This document shows, in pieces, positions 1 through 5,681 of a DNA stretch of 5,832 nucleotides. Made by a program: the position numbers and the translations under genes. Numbering within the stretch: position 1 is the stretch's first letter; the number at the start of each line of letters is the position of its first letter. The notes below the pieces were generated by a model. The model saw only the letters and a list, made by a program, of their open reading frames with translations. It was not told where the DNA came from and ran no database searches. This DNA is from Chloroflexota bacterium (GTDB lineage Bacteria; Chloroflexota; Anaerolineae; B4-G1), in the NCBI GenBank assembly GCA_003648085.1, contig QMOC01000194.1, positions 1 through 5,832 on the forward strand, read 5' to 3'.

Positions 1-1369
1 ATTTCCTGTCGAACCGTTCAAAATCAAAGTCGTCGAGCCCATCCGCCAGACTACCCGCACCGAGCGGGAGGAAATCCTGCGGCGGGCCGGCTATAATCTC
101 TTCGCCGTGCGTGCCGAGGACATTTACATTGACCTGCTGACCGATTCGGGCACGGCGGCGATGTCCGATAGTCAGTGGGCCGGGATGATGCTCGGCGACG
201 AGAGTTACGCCGGCTGCCGTAACTTCTTCAATTTAGAGGAGGCGATCAAATCTATCACCGGCTTCCGCTACTTCGTACCCACCCACCAGGGCCGCGCCGC
301 CGAAAACATCCTCTTCGCCTGCATGGTCAAACCGGGCCAGTCGGTGCCCAGCAACATGCACTTCGACACCACCCAGGCCAACGTCATCGCACGGGGAGGT
401 AATCCGGTCAACCTCGTGGTAGAAGAAGGGCTCGACCCCACCAGCGACGCGCCTTTCAAAGGAAACATAGACGTGGAGCAACTGGAAGCGTTCATCCGGC
501 GGATGGGACCGGAGAACGTCCCACTGGGGATGCTGACGGTAACAAACAACGCCGGCGGCGGTCAGCCGGTTTCGATGGCCAACATCCGCGCCACGAGCGA
601 GGTGCTCCACCGCTACGGCATTCCTCTCTTCCTCGACGCCTGCCGCTATGCCGAGAATGCCTACTTCATCAAACTGCGCGAGCCGGGCTATGCCGAGACG
701 TCTGTTGTTGAGATCGCCCGCGAGATGTTCTCCTACGCCGACGGCTGCACGATGTCGGCCAAGAAAGACGCGCTGGTCAACATTGGTGGCTTCCTGGCGA
801 TGAAGGACGAAGCGCTATACCGGCAAGTGTGCCAGCAACTGATCCTGCGCGAGGGGTTCCCCACCTATGGCGGGTTGGCCGGGCGCGACCTGGAGGTGAT
901 GGCACGGGGGCTGTGGGAGGGATTGGACGAGCGGTATCTGGCTTACCGCATCGCCCACACGAAGTACCTAGCCGACCGGCTGGTGGAGGAGGGTATCCCC
1001 ATCCTGGAGCCTCCCGGTGGCCACGCGGTCTATATAGACGTCAAGCGCTTCCTGCCGCACGTCCCGCAGCGCGAACTGCCCGGCCAGGCGCTGGCGTGTG
1101 CGCTGTACTTGGAGGGCGGCATCCGTGGGGTGGAACTGGGGAGCGTGGCCTTCGCCCGCGAGGACCCGGAGACGGGCGAGGTGGTCTACCCGGCGCTGGA
1201 ATTGGTGCGGCTGGCGATCCCCCGTCGTGTCTACACCCAGGCACACCTGGACTACGTGGTGGAGGTCTGCAAGCGGCTCTACGAGAGACGCGACCAGATT
1301 CGAGGCATGCGCTACACCTATGCGCCGCCCCTCCTGCGCCACTTCACGGCGCGGTTTGAGCCGTTGTAA
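1..1369 (+). CDS. tnaA: Tryptophanase (L-tryptophan indole-lyase), 5' end cut by the window
   Basis: PLP-dependent beta-eliminating lyase that would split L-tryptophan into indole, pyruvate and ammonia in the cytoplasm. The frame is open from base 2 and the first visible residues (FPVEPFKIKVVEP) align with the extreme N-termini of TnaA and tyrosine phenol-lyase (TPL), so only a few residues are missing; the GTG at 107 is internal. 455 residues are visible, close to the family's 456-471. Family hallmarks: THQGR; DESYAG and NIGG, which carry the Glu and Asn of the monovalent-cation site; LDACRYAENAYFIK; SAKKD with the PLP lysine at codon 764-766; IPRRVYT with the carboxylate-binding Arg. Three specificity positions favour tryptophanase over TPL: Asp in HFDTTQ (365-367) where TPL has Thr124, Leu (1136-1138) where TPL has Arg381, and His in RHFTARF (1340-1342) where TPL has Phe448. 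The loop before HFDTTQ is short, as in TPL. No tnaC-type leader can be judged because upstream DNA is absent. Confidence 0.93.
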   Translation, partial: FPVEPFKIKVVEPIRQTTRTEREEILRRAGYNLFAVRAEDIYIDLLTDSGTAAMSDSQWAGMMLGDESYAGCRNFFNLEEAIKSITGFRYFVPTHQGRAAENILFACMVKPGQSVPSNMHFDTTQANVIARGGNPVNLVVEEGLDPTSDAPFKGNIDVEQLEAFIRRMGPENVPLGMLTVTNNAGGGQPVSMANIRATSEVLHRYGIPLFLDACRYAENAYFIKLREPGYAETSVVEIAREMFSYADGCTMSAKKDALVNIGGFLAMKDEALYRQVCQQLILREGFPTYGGLAGRDLEVMARGLWEGLDERYLAYRIAHTKYLADRLVEEGIPILEPPGGHAVYIDVKRFLPHVPQRELPGQALACALYLEGGIRGVELGSVAFAREDPETGEVVYPALELVRLAIPRRVYTQAHLDYVVEVCKRLYERRDQIRGMRYTYAPPLLRHFTARFEPL

Positions 1370-1379
1370 AGGGTGCTCT

Positions 1380-2636
1380 CTAGCCTCCACCCCGCAATAT
1401 GCCCCCAATCTCTTTCAGCGTGGGGCGCTTGTCGTAGATGAGCAGCCCCACGCGGAACAATTTCGCCCCCACCCACAGCGCTGCCGGGATGGAAAGTAGC
1501 AGAACAGCGATGCTGCCCGCCACGTCTACCCAGGGCACCTCCGCCAGTGGGAGGCGCATCATCATCATCGTGGGTGCGGTGAGGGGGAAGAAACTCAATA
1601 TCCGCGCTATGAGCATGTTCGGGTTGGTGAAGAGAAAGCCGCTGAGCATGTAGGGCACGGCGGCGAAGAAGGAGAAGATGCCCGCCAACTGTTGGCTCTC
1701 CCGCATCGTCGTGCCCAGTGCGCCCACCCCGGCCATCATGATGGCGTACAGGACGTAGCCGAGCATATAGTAGACCACACCCAGAGCCAGAACTCGTGCC
1801 GGGATGGAGGCCGCTCCGGTGGCGGCCAGGAGCAAGACCGCCCCGCCGCTGAACCCCCACACACTCAGCGACCAGACCACGATCTGCGTCAGTCCCAGCA
1901 CACCCAGGCCGGCCACCTTCCCCGCCATCAACTCCACCGGCCGGACCGAGGAGACGACGATTTCGATCACGCGGCTCTCTTTCTCCTCGGCCACGCTCTG
2001 CAACAGGTAGCCCGAGGAGACGAAGATGGTCATGATGAGGAAGAAGGCCAGGAAATAGGGGATGATGAAGGTGAAAGCGAAGCCCCAGCCACCCTCCCCG
2101 CGCGTCTCACCGCCAGAGGAGAGCACACGGGGTTCCACGTCCAGCGGGGCGGCGGCCCGCTCTCGCAGCACCGGGTCCACCCGGCCAGCCAGGAGATGAT
2201 CTACGAAGAAGGCCCGCACTCTGTCTGAATCGCTGAGCGCGGCCGCACCGAACCCGCTTCCTGTGCTCATCACTACCACCCGGCCCGTCTCCAGATAGTC
2301 CTCCCCGATCATCAGCACCGAGGAGACCTTCCCATCCAGGAGTGCCGCTTTCGCCTCTTCCTCGCCCCCGTAGAGGACGAAGTTGCCCTGGTACTCCGGC
2401 AGGATGGGTGAGAAGTAGCCCGTTTCGTCCACTACGCCGATGGGCTCATCTCCAACCTCGAACTGCCTCTCGAAGAACGCGCCCAATTGACGGGCCTGCC
2501 CCGCGAAGAAGGCCCCGAACAGCAGGACGAGGATCCCTAGCGCGGGCACAGCCGCCGTCATGATGATGAACCCTGCCCGCCGCACGTTTGTCAGATACTC
2601 GTGACGGGCGACCACCCAGACTTTACGCCAGTCCAT
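1380..2636 (-). CDS. ABC-2 type exporter permease (NatB-like)
   Basis: Membrane subunit, 418 residues, of an ABC exporter. One hydrophobic segment lies near the N-terminus (about residues 22-45), followed by a roughly 140-residue, largely polar domain likely outside the membrane, then five or so further membrane segments (about 186-211, 242-272, 281-308, 317-336, 368-390). The stretch SVAEEKESRVIEIVVSS (214-230), followed by VRPVELMAGK, is the characteristic cytoplasmic loop of NatB/ABC-2 permeases. The start ATG (2634-2636) lies inside the 3' end of the ATPase gene, 14 bases before that gene's end, and is preceded by a purine-rich GGAGGAGGGAGAGG that supplies the ribosome site, so the two genes are translationally coupled. 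The stop (TAG) is 10 bases from the convergent tnaA stop. Substrate unknown: NatAB exports Na+ in Bacillus, but relatives move drugs, peptides or other ions, and nothing here decides it. Confidence 0.9.
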   Translation of the reverse strand: MDWRKVWVVARHEYLTNVRRAGFIIMTAAVPALGILVLLFGAFFAGQARQLGAFFERQFEVGDEPIGVVDETGYFSPILPEYQGNFVLYGGEEEAKAALLDGKVSSVLMIGEDYLETGRVVVMSTGSGFGAAALSDSDRVRAFFVDHLLAGRVDPVLRERAAAPLDVEPRVLSSGGETRGEGGWGFAFTFIIPYFLAFFLIMTIFVSSGYLLQSVAEEKESRVIEIVVSSVRPVELMAGKVAGLGVLGLTQIVVWSLSVWGFSGGAVLLLAATGAASIPARVLALGVVYYMLGYVLYAIMMAGVGALGTTMRESQQLAGIFSFFAAVPYMLSGFLFTNPNMLIARILSFFPLTAPTMMMMRLPLAEVPWVDVAGSIAVLLLSIPAALWVGAKLFRVGLLIYDKRPTLKEIGGILRGGG

Positions 2637-3552
2637 CCTCTCCCTCCTCCTGTCTCCTGCCTCCTGCCTCTTCCCCGCTTACCGCAGCCACGAAGATGTC
2701 CTCCAACGGCACTGGCGCCACCTCGAAGGCCTGAATCTCCACCCTGCGATCCAGAAGAGCACGTAGTACCTCTTGAGGACGGGCTCCCTCCGCCAGCGCC
2801 AGGTTGAAGGCCCCGTCGTCCGGCTCCACCCCCACCACGCCGGGCAGGTCGAGCGGGATGTGAGGGGCGCGGACGCGGACGGCGTGGGGAGCATACTGCC
2901 GCTTGATCTCCGCCAGGGGGCCGTAGAGCACCACCTGCCCTTCATCAATGAGCAGGATGCGGTCGCACAGCGCCTCCACCAGGTTCATCTGATGGGTACT
3001 GAGGACAATGGTCTTGCCCTCCCGATGCAGTTCTGCCATCAAATCCTTGATGCGCTCCACGTTGACCGGATCCAGTCCCTGGAACGGCTCGTCGAGGAAC
3101 AGAATCTCCGGGTCGTGGACGAGGCTGGCGACGAACTGAAGCCGCTGTTGCATACCCCGGCTCAGGTCCTTGACCTTACGGGAGGCCCACTCCTCCAGTT
3201 CGACCCGCTCCAGCAGGTGCATCGCCCGTTCGCGGGCCGTGGGCCTAGGGACTCCCTTCAGTTCGGCCAGGTAGACCAGCGTATCCAGTACTTTCAGGTT
3301 GCGGTAGAGCCCGCGTTCCTCCGGGAGATACCCGACCTGAGCCTTCGCCTGGCCTGGGGGCTGGCCCAAAACCATCACGCGCCCTTCGTCCGGCCGGATG
3401 ATGTCCATAATGACGCGGATGGTGGTGGTTTTCCCGGCCCCGTTAGGCCCCAAGAGGCCGAACATCTCCCCTCGTTCCACCTCGAAGGAGAGGCCGTCCA
3501 CCGCCACCACGTCCCCGTACCGCTTCATTAGGTCTTGCACTTGGATGACCAT
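2623..3552 (-). CDS. ABC exporter ATP-binding subunit (NatA-like, with C-terminal DUF4162-type domain)
   Basis: Cytoplasmic ATPase, 309 residues, that powers the adjoining permease. In order: Walker A GPNGAGKTT (35-43); the region usually holding the Q-loop reads VGYLPEERGLY (73-83), a form common in NatA-type proteins; signature LSRGMQQRL (130-138); Walker B EILFLDEP (149-156) followed by the D-loop GLDP; switch His187 in STHQM. Residues from about 220 to 292 resemble the DUF4162 tail of this family, and the last 16 (EAGGRRQEEGEDGLA end) are low-complexity. The start ATG (3550-3552) is chosen because GGAGG sits 7 bases upstream and MVIQVQDLMKRYG is the normal beginning of the fold. An in-frame extension of 93 codons to 3831 lacks any family resemblance and runs antisense into the nucleotidyltransferase gene, so I reject it. 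First gene of a two-gene operon. Confidence 0.93.
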   Translation of the reverse strand: MVIQVQDLMKRYGDVVAVDGLSFEVERGEMFGLLGPNGAGKTTTIRVIMDIIRPDEGRVMVLGQPPGQAKAQVGYLPEERGLYRNLKVLDTLVYLAELKGVPRPTARERAMHLLERVELEEWASRKVKDLSRGMQQRLQFVASLVHDPEILFLDEPFQGLDPVNVERIKDLMAELHREGKTIVLSTHQMNLVEALCDRILLIDEGQVVLYGPLAEIKRQYAPHAVRVRAPHIPLDLPGVVGVEPDDGAFNLALAEGARPQEVLRALLDRRVEIQAFEVAPVPLEDIFVAAVSGEEAGGRRQEEGEDGLA

Positions 3553-3566
3553 TCCCTTTCCTCCAC

Positions 3567-3594
3567 TTGACATCTGTCCAAAGGAATATACAAT
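3567..3594 (+). promoter_or_regulatory. Sigma70-type promoter for the nucleotidyltransferase gene
   Basis: A perfect TTGACA -35 box (3567-3572), a 16-bp spacer and TACAAT (3589-3594, five of six to TATAAT) on the plus strand. Transcription would begin near 3600-3602, leaving about 160 bases before the ATG at 3761, or placing a possible ATG at 3608/3614 almost at the 5' end of the message. The -35 box lies only 15 bases from the ABC ATPase start codon on the other strand, inside that gene's leader. Confidence 0.65.
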
Positions 3595-3613
3595 CAAATG
3601 TGGAGAAATGCAA
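3585..3613 (-). promoter_or_regulatory. Candidate promoter of the ABC exporter operon
   Basis: On the minus strand TTGCAT (3608-3613, weak -35, TTG conserved), a 17-bp spacer and TATATT (3585-3590, five of six). The predicted start near 3578 gives a leader of about 25 bases that contains the GGAGG ribosome site of the ATPase. It overlaps the plus-strand promoter here, the two -10 boxes sharing bases 3589-3590. Confidence 0.4.
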
Positions 3614-3673
3614 ATGGATATCCCACCCGCGATTGCCGTCATCGCTCCAGACGGGCGGCTCACCCCCGCCCGG

Positions 3674-3705
3674 CGGCGGCGCTTTGTGATAGACTTCTGC
3701 CGCCG
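3674..3705. other. GC-rich inverted repeat in the nucleotidyltransferase leader
   Basis: CGGCGGC (3674-3680) pairs with GCCGCCG (3699-3705) around an 18-base loop. In the RNA from the promoter at 3567-3594 it would fold about 55 bases before the ribosome site. The surrounding sequence is rich in CGG triplets, so the pairing may be incidental; if the upstream frame is translated these bases encode an Arg-rich stretch. Confidence 0.3.
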
Positions 3706-3747
3706 GCGCATCCGACCGGGCACCGGCAGCGGCTCCGCGTTCCTGCA

Positions 3748-3755
3748 AAGGAGGA
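3748..3755 (+). promoter_or_regulatory. Strong Shine-Dalgarno site deciding the nucleotidyltransferase start
   Basis: An AAAGGAGG-type anti-SD match ends about 6-8 bases before the ATG at 3761. It supports initiation there rather than only at the upstream in-frame ATGs (3608, 3614). Confidence 0.65.
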
Positions 3756-3760
3756 CAGCC

Positions 3761-4306
3761 ATGCATCCCTGGCCCGACCTGCGCCCCATCCTCGAAGGCA
3801 TCCCCTGGGCCATTACCGGCGGCGTGGCCACCCGAGCCTATATGCCGGAGCGAGTCACTCGGGACCTGGACATCCTAATACGTTATCAGGATGGCGACGA
3901 GGTTCGGAGACGGCTGGAGGCAGCGGGATACCGCTACGTCTCCCCCCTGACTATGCCCGGCTTTCTGATGCGCTCGCCCCAGGGAGTGGAGGTGGACGTG
4001 ATCCTGGGCGCCTACCCCTGGCTGGATGAGGCGCTGGCCCACCCCCGGCGGGACCCGGCGGGCTACCCCATCCTTGACCTGCCCTATCTGGTGCTGATGA
4101 AAATGGCAGCCTCCCGTATGCAGGATCTGGCCGACCTGAGCCGTATGCTCGGCTTGGCCTCAGAGGAGGAGTTAGCGCCGGTGCGAGCGGTCGTGGCCCG
4201 CTACGCCCCTGAGGAGGCCGAGGATCTGGAATCTCTCATCCTTCTGGGACAGATAGAGATGGGGAAGATGCCGCTCGCTGAAGACCGTACAGCCGCAGCG
4301 GATTGA
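3761..4306 (+). CDS. Nucleotidyltransferase-fold protein (AbiEii-like/DUF6036-like), function unknown
   Basis: Small protein, 181 residues, of the polymerase-beta-like nucleotidyltransferase fold. Visible motifs: GG at 20-21 in AITGGVATRAY; the metal-binding pair D35-x-D37 in RDLDILI; a third acidic residue D79 in VEVDVI; and a later helix KMAASRMQDLADL (114-126) matching the K-A-R-D-D pattern common in AbiEii-type and related stand-alone nucleotidyltransferases. AbiEii relatives act as toxins that modify RNA or nucleotides, but many family members are uncharacterised, and no antitoxin-like partner gene is seen here. The ATG at 3761 is favoured by the strong AAAGGAGG eight nucleotides of spacing class upstream (3747-3754) and by the match to typical N-termini. 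The frame is however open and coding-like further up, with ATGs at 3608 and 3614. The 3' end overlaps the convergent EFR1 gene by 71 bases. Confidence 0.8.
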   Translation: MHPWPDLRPILEGIPWAITGGVATRAYMPERVTRDLDILIRYQDGDEVRRRLEAAGYRYVSPLTMPGFLMRSPQGVEVDVILGAYPWLDEALAHPRRDPAGYPILDLPYLVLMKMAASRMQDLADLSRMLGLASEEELAPVRAVVARYAPEEAEDLESLILLGQIEMGKMPLAEDRTAAAD

Positions 4307-5114
4307 AGTCGCCCTTTGGCCCCCGCCAGCGAAATTTCCCCACCGTCCATCTCCCAATCTGAATGGCCTCCTGAGGGCACTGGTGAATACACCGCAGGCA
4401 CAGATAGCAGTGATCCCCGAAGTGAACCCGTCCATCCTCCAGCCGGATGTTGTGCGCCGGGCATATCCGCGTGCAGAGCAGGCACTGGTTGCAGCGCTCA
4501 TCGGCGTAGAAGCGGCGCTTGAGGGGCTCGGTGAAGCGATTGTAGACCGCCCGCCAGAGCCGATCAGTCAGTGAGCGGCCGGCCGAGTGAGGTATCTGCA
4601 CCCGGTAATCCCCAACAGGCCGCCCGGCACTTATTCCCCCCAGCACCTCCTCCATCCGACAAGCCAGCCTGTCCGCGCTCTTGAGGTGATCGAAGTCCTT
4701 GTTCTGGGCCGCCCGTGCCATCCACGAGTTCCTGGGGATGAAAGCCAGGCCATCGTTGCCGGGCATGCCAACGCTACCGCCCCCCAGAGGGATATAGCCC
4801 CGTGATGCCAGCCGCTGGAGGTTGCGGCGGACGGCACCACCGGCGAAGGCTCCCTTGGTGCAGAAAACAAAGACTCCCCTGTCCTCTCTCGGAGGAAGAC
4901 GGCGGAGATACTCCTGGAAGAAGAGGGGGGAGTCGACTGCGTGGACGGGAAATCCCACCGCCAGGAGGTCGAACTCCGGCACCTCCCCGGCCGGCACCTG
5001 CTCGATGGAGCGCACCAGAATCTCGATTGGGAGGTGCTCCAGTTTACGGGCCAGATACTCGGCCACATAGTGAGTATTGCCGGTGCCGCTGAAGAAGAGA
5101 ATCAGAAGACGCAT
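4236..5114 (-). CDS. EFR1-type flavodoxin-ferredoxin fusion protein (FMN plus two [4Fe-4S] clusters)
   Basis: Soluble redox protein, 292 residues. The N-terminal half is a flavodoxin-like domain: LLILFFSGTGNTHYVAEYLA (3-22) holds the FMN phosphate loop SGTGNT, and FDLLAVGFPVHAVDSP (48-63) matches the second flavin-contact region. The C-terminal part is a dicluster ferredoxin: C208-x2-C211-x2-C214-x3-C218-P and C236-x2-C239-x2-C242-x3-C246-P. Such proteins are typical of anaerobes and are thought to pass low-potential electrons, but no partner oxidoreductase adjoins it, so its donor and acceptor are unknown. The start at 5112-5114 is chosen because the flavodoxin beta strand begins at once and GGAG lies 9 bases upstream; an open extension of 62 codons to 5300 would cover the promoter and palindrome and has no family resemblance. 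Residues beyond about 265 look like a non-conserved tail, encoded in the overlap with the convergent nucleotidyltransferase gene. Confidence 0.9.
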   Translation of the reverse strand: MRLLILFFSGTGNTHYVAEYLARKLEHLPIEILVRSIEQVPAGEVPEFDLLAVGFPVHAVDSPLFFQEYLRRLPPREDRGVFVFCTKGAFAGGAVRRNLQRLASRGYIPLGGGSVGMPGNDGLAFIPRNSWMARAAQNKDFDHLKSADRLACRMEEVLGGISAGRPVGDYRVQIPHSAGRSLTDRLWRAVYNRFTEPLKRRFYADERCNQCLLCTRICPAHNIRLEDGRVHFGDHCYLCLRCIHQCPQEAIQIGRWTVGKFRWRGPKGDFNPLRLYGLQRAASSPSLSVPEG

Positions 5115-5171
5115 AGACCTTCGCTCCGATGACCAATCTCCGAATCCATTGACAGTTGCCCCCACCGGCAA

Positions 5172-5190
5172 TTTTGCAGAATCTGCAAAA
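5172..5190. promoter_or_regulatory. Perfect 19-bp palindrome, probable operator of the EFR1-type gene
   Basis: TTTTGCAGA, one central base, then TCTGCAAAA: two 9-base arms that match exactly. It lies about 10 bases downstream of the candidate -10 box, roughly +3 to +21 of the predicted transcript, which is a usual place for a repressor site. It is much more AT-rich than the surrounding DNA. As RNA the 1-base loop is unfavourable (a few inner pairs would open) and no T-run follows, so a DNA-binding site is more likely than a terminator. The regulator is not in this window. Confidence 0.6.
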
Positions 5191-5199
5191 CCGTTGTCC

Positions 5200-5228
5200 A
5201 TTCTAGCACAGTGCACGGATAGCAGCAA
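5200..5228 (-). promoter_or_regulatory. Candidate promoter of the EFR1-type gene
   Basis: On the minus strand TTGCTG (5223-5228), a 17-bp spacer, then TAGAAT (5200-5205, five of six), preceded by TGC, which makes an extended -10. Transcription would start near 5193, giving a leader of about 80 bases. The -35 box is weak (TTG only), but the spacing and extended -10 are good. Confidence 0.5.
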
Positions 5229-5273
5229 ATGCAACCCGCCTGCCATTTTACTCTCCAATCCCCCGCTCCCAAC

Positions 5274-5301
5274 TTGCATCTTCCCTCCCTCTGTGTACAA
5301 T
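5274..5301 (+). promoter_or_regulatory. Candidate plus-strand promoter facing the hairpin cluster
   Basis: TTGCAT (5274-5279), a 16-bp spacer, then TACAAT (5296-5301), the same -10 hexamer as the nucleotidyltransferase promoter. Transcription would start near 5308 and enter a region with no ORF until 5803. It could serve a long-leader message for the gene at 5803, or a non-coding RNA, or be a chance match. Confidence 0.35.
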
Positions 5302-5315
5302 GTATGCCAGGGAAC

Positions 5316-5331
5316 ATTTAGGAGTCTAAAT
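5316..5331. promoter_or_regulatory. 16-bp dyad just downstream of the plus-strand candidate promoter
   Basis: ATTTAG, four bases (GAGT), then CTAAAT: perfect 6-base arms. It starts about 8 bases after the predicted start of the candidate promoter at 5274-5301. Position and AT content suggest an operator, but the arms are short and the evidence is limited. Confidence 0.35.
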
Positions 5332-5363
5332 CACGTAAAAGTCGCTTCCGCCGTGGCAGCACG

Positions 5364-5437
5364 GGCTCGCCGGAGGCTCCGCTGCGCTTAAGCCTCCGGC
5401 TCAAAAACGAAGCCCCTTCGGGGCTGAGATGAGCCCG
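5364..5437 (+). repeat. 74-bp direct repeat, copy 1
   Basis: Identical base for base to 5590-5663 (offset 226). It contains hairpin A (10-base arms 5369-5378 and 5391-5400, 12-base loop holding CTTA) and hairpin B (AGCCCC / GGGGCT around TTC, 5411-5425). Its right edge runs into hairpin 5432-5456. Confidence 0.95.
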
Positions 5438-5456
5438 GCGATGAAGTCGCCGGGCT
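5432..5456. repeat. Hairpin with TGAAG loop
   Basis: Perfect 10-bp stem (AGCCCGGCGA with TCGCCGGGCT) around TGAAG. It starts within the right end of repeat copy 1. Confidence 0.85.
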
Positions 5457-5466
5457 ACAGAGCAGC

Positions 5467-5482
5467 GGGGGATCAATCCCCC
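5467..5482. repeat. Hairpin GGGGGAT / ATCCCCC
   Basis: Seven complementary bases on each side of CA; in RNA probably six pairs with loop TCAA. It lies 10 bases after the TGAAG hairpin and has no following T-run. Confidence 0.75.
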
Positions 5483-5524
5483 TTACTTGCCGCAAAGACG
5501 TTTTCCTGCTGTGTTACGGCGTAA

Positions 5525-5540
5525 GCCCGACTCGTCGGGC
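5525..5540. repeat. Hairpin GCCCGAC / GTCGGGC
   Basis: Perfect 7-base arms around TC (six pairs with a 4-base loop in RNA). Confidence 0.75.
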
Positions 5541-5551
5541 GCTGCTTCGTA

Positions 5552-5574
5552 GCACGGGCACTTCATGCCCGTGC
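5552..5574. repeat. Hairpin with CTTCA loop
   Basis: Perfect 9-bp stem (GCACGGGCA with TGCCCGTGC) around CTTCA, the reverse complement of the TGAAG loop at 5442-5446; thus the same architecture in opposite orientation with a different stem. The sequence AGCACGGGC before it also precedes repeat copy 1 (5358-5366), where the remainder of this hairpin is missing. Confidence 0.85.
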
Positions 5575-5589
5575 GGGCCGCGTGAGAAA

Positions 5590-5663
5590 GGCTCGCCGGA
5601 GGCTCCGCTGCGCTTAAGCCTCCGGCTCAAAAACGAAGCCCCTTCGGGGCTGAGATGAGCCCG
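5590..5663 (+). repeat. 74-bp direct repeat, copy 2
   Basis: Exact copy of 5364-5437. Hairpin A is 5595-5626 and hairpin B is 5637-5651. Both copies lie to the left of a variable stem-loop beginning GAGCCCG, so the unit looks like a constant core followed by an exchangeable hairpin. Confidence 0.95.
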
Positions 5664-5681
5664 CAGGGCTTCGCCGGCTGA

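Noticed and set aside
107..109. GTG as the start of tryptophanase
   Set aside because: The 35 codons before it align with the conserved N-terminus of TnaA and TPL, so the gene starts just outside the window.
829..1359. Second plus-strand frame within tryptophanase
   Set aside because: Its sequence is Arg/Gly/Pro-rich with no domain, as expected of a shadow frame in GC-rich coding DNA.
2773..3531. 252-codon plus-strand frame opposite the ABC ATPase
   Set aside because: It is antisense to a gene with every ABC motif intact, and has no recognisable family features of its own.
3553..3831. 93-codon N-terminal extension of the ABC ATPase
   Set aside because: The normal fold begins at the ATG at 3552 with GGAGG upstream; the extension runs antisense over the nucleotidyltransferase start and its promoter.
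5115..5300. 62-codon N-terminal extension of the EFR1-type protein
   Set aside because: The flavodoxin beta strand starts at the ATG at 5114, and the extension would cover the candidate promoter and the perfect palindrome.
5316..5331. DtxR/IdeR-type iron box
   Set aside because: The half sites lack the CC/GG pattern expected of TTAGG...CCTAA boxes; only a generic dyad can be claimed.
5411..5425. Intrinsic terminator (AGCCCC-TTC-GGGGCT)
   Set aside because: No T-run follows on either strand, and the same stem occurs twice as part of the 74-bp repeat.
5364..5663. CRISPR array from the direct repeats
   Set aside because: Only two 74-bp copies with about 150 bp between them, no regular spacers, and no cas genes; the repeats are hairpin-rich intergenic elements.
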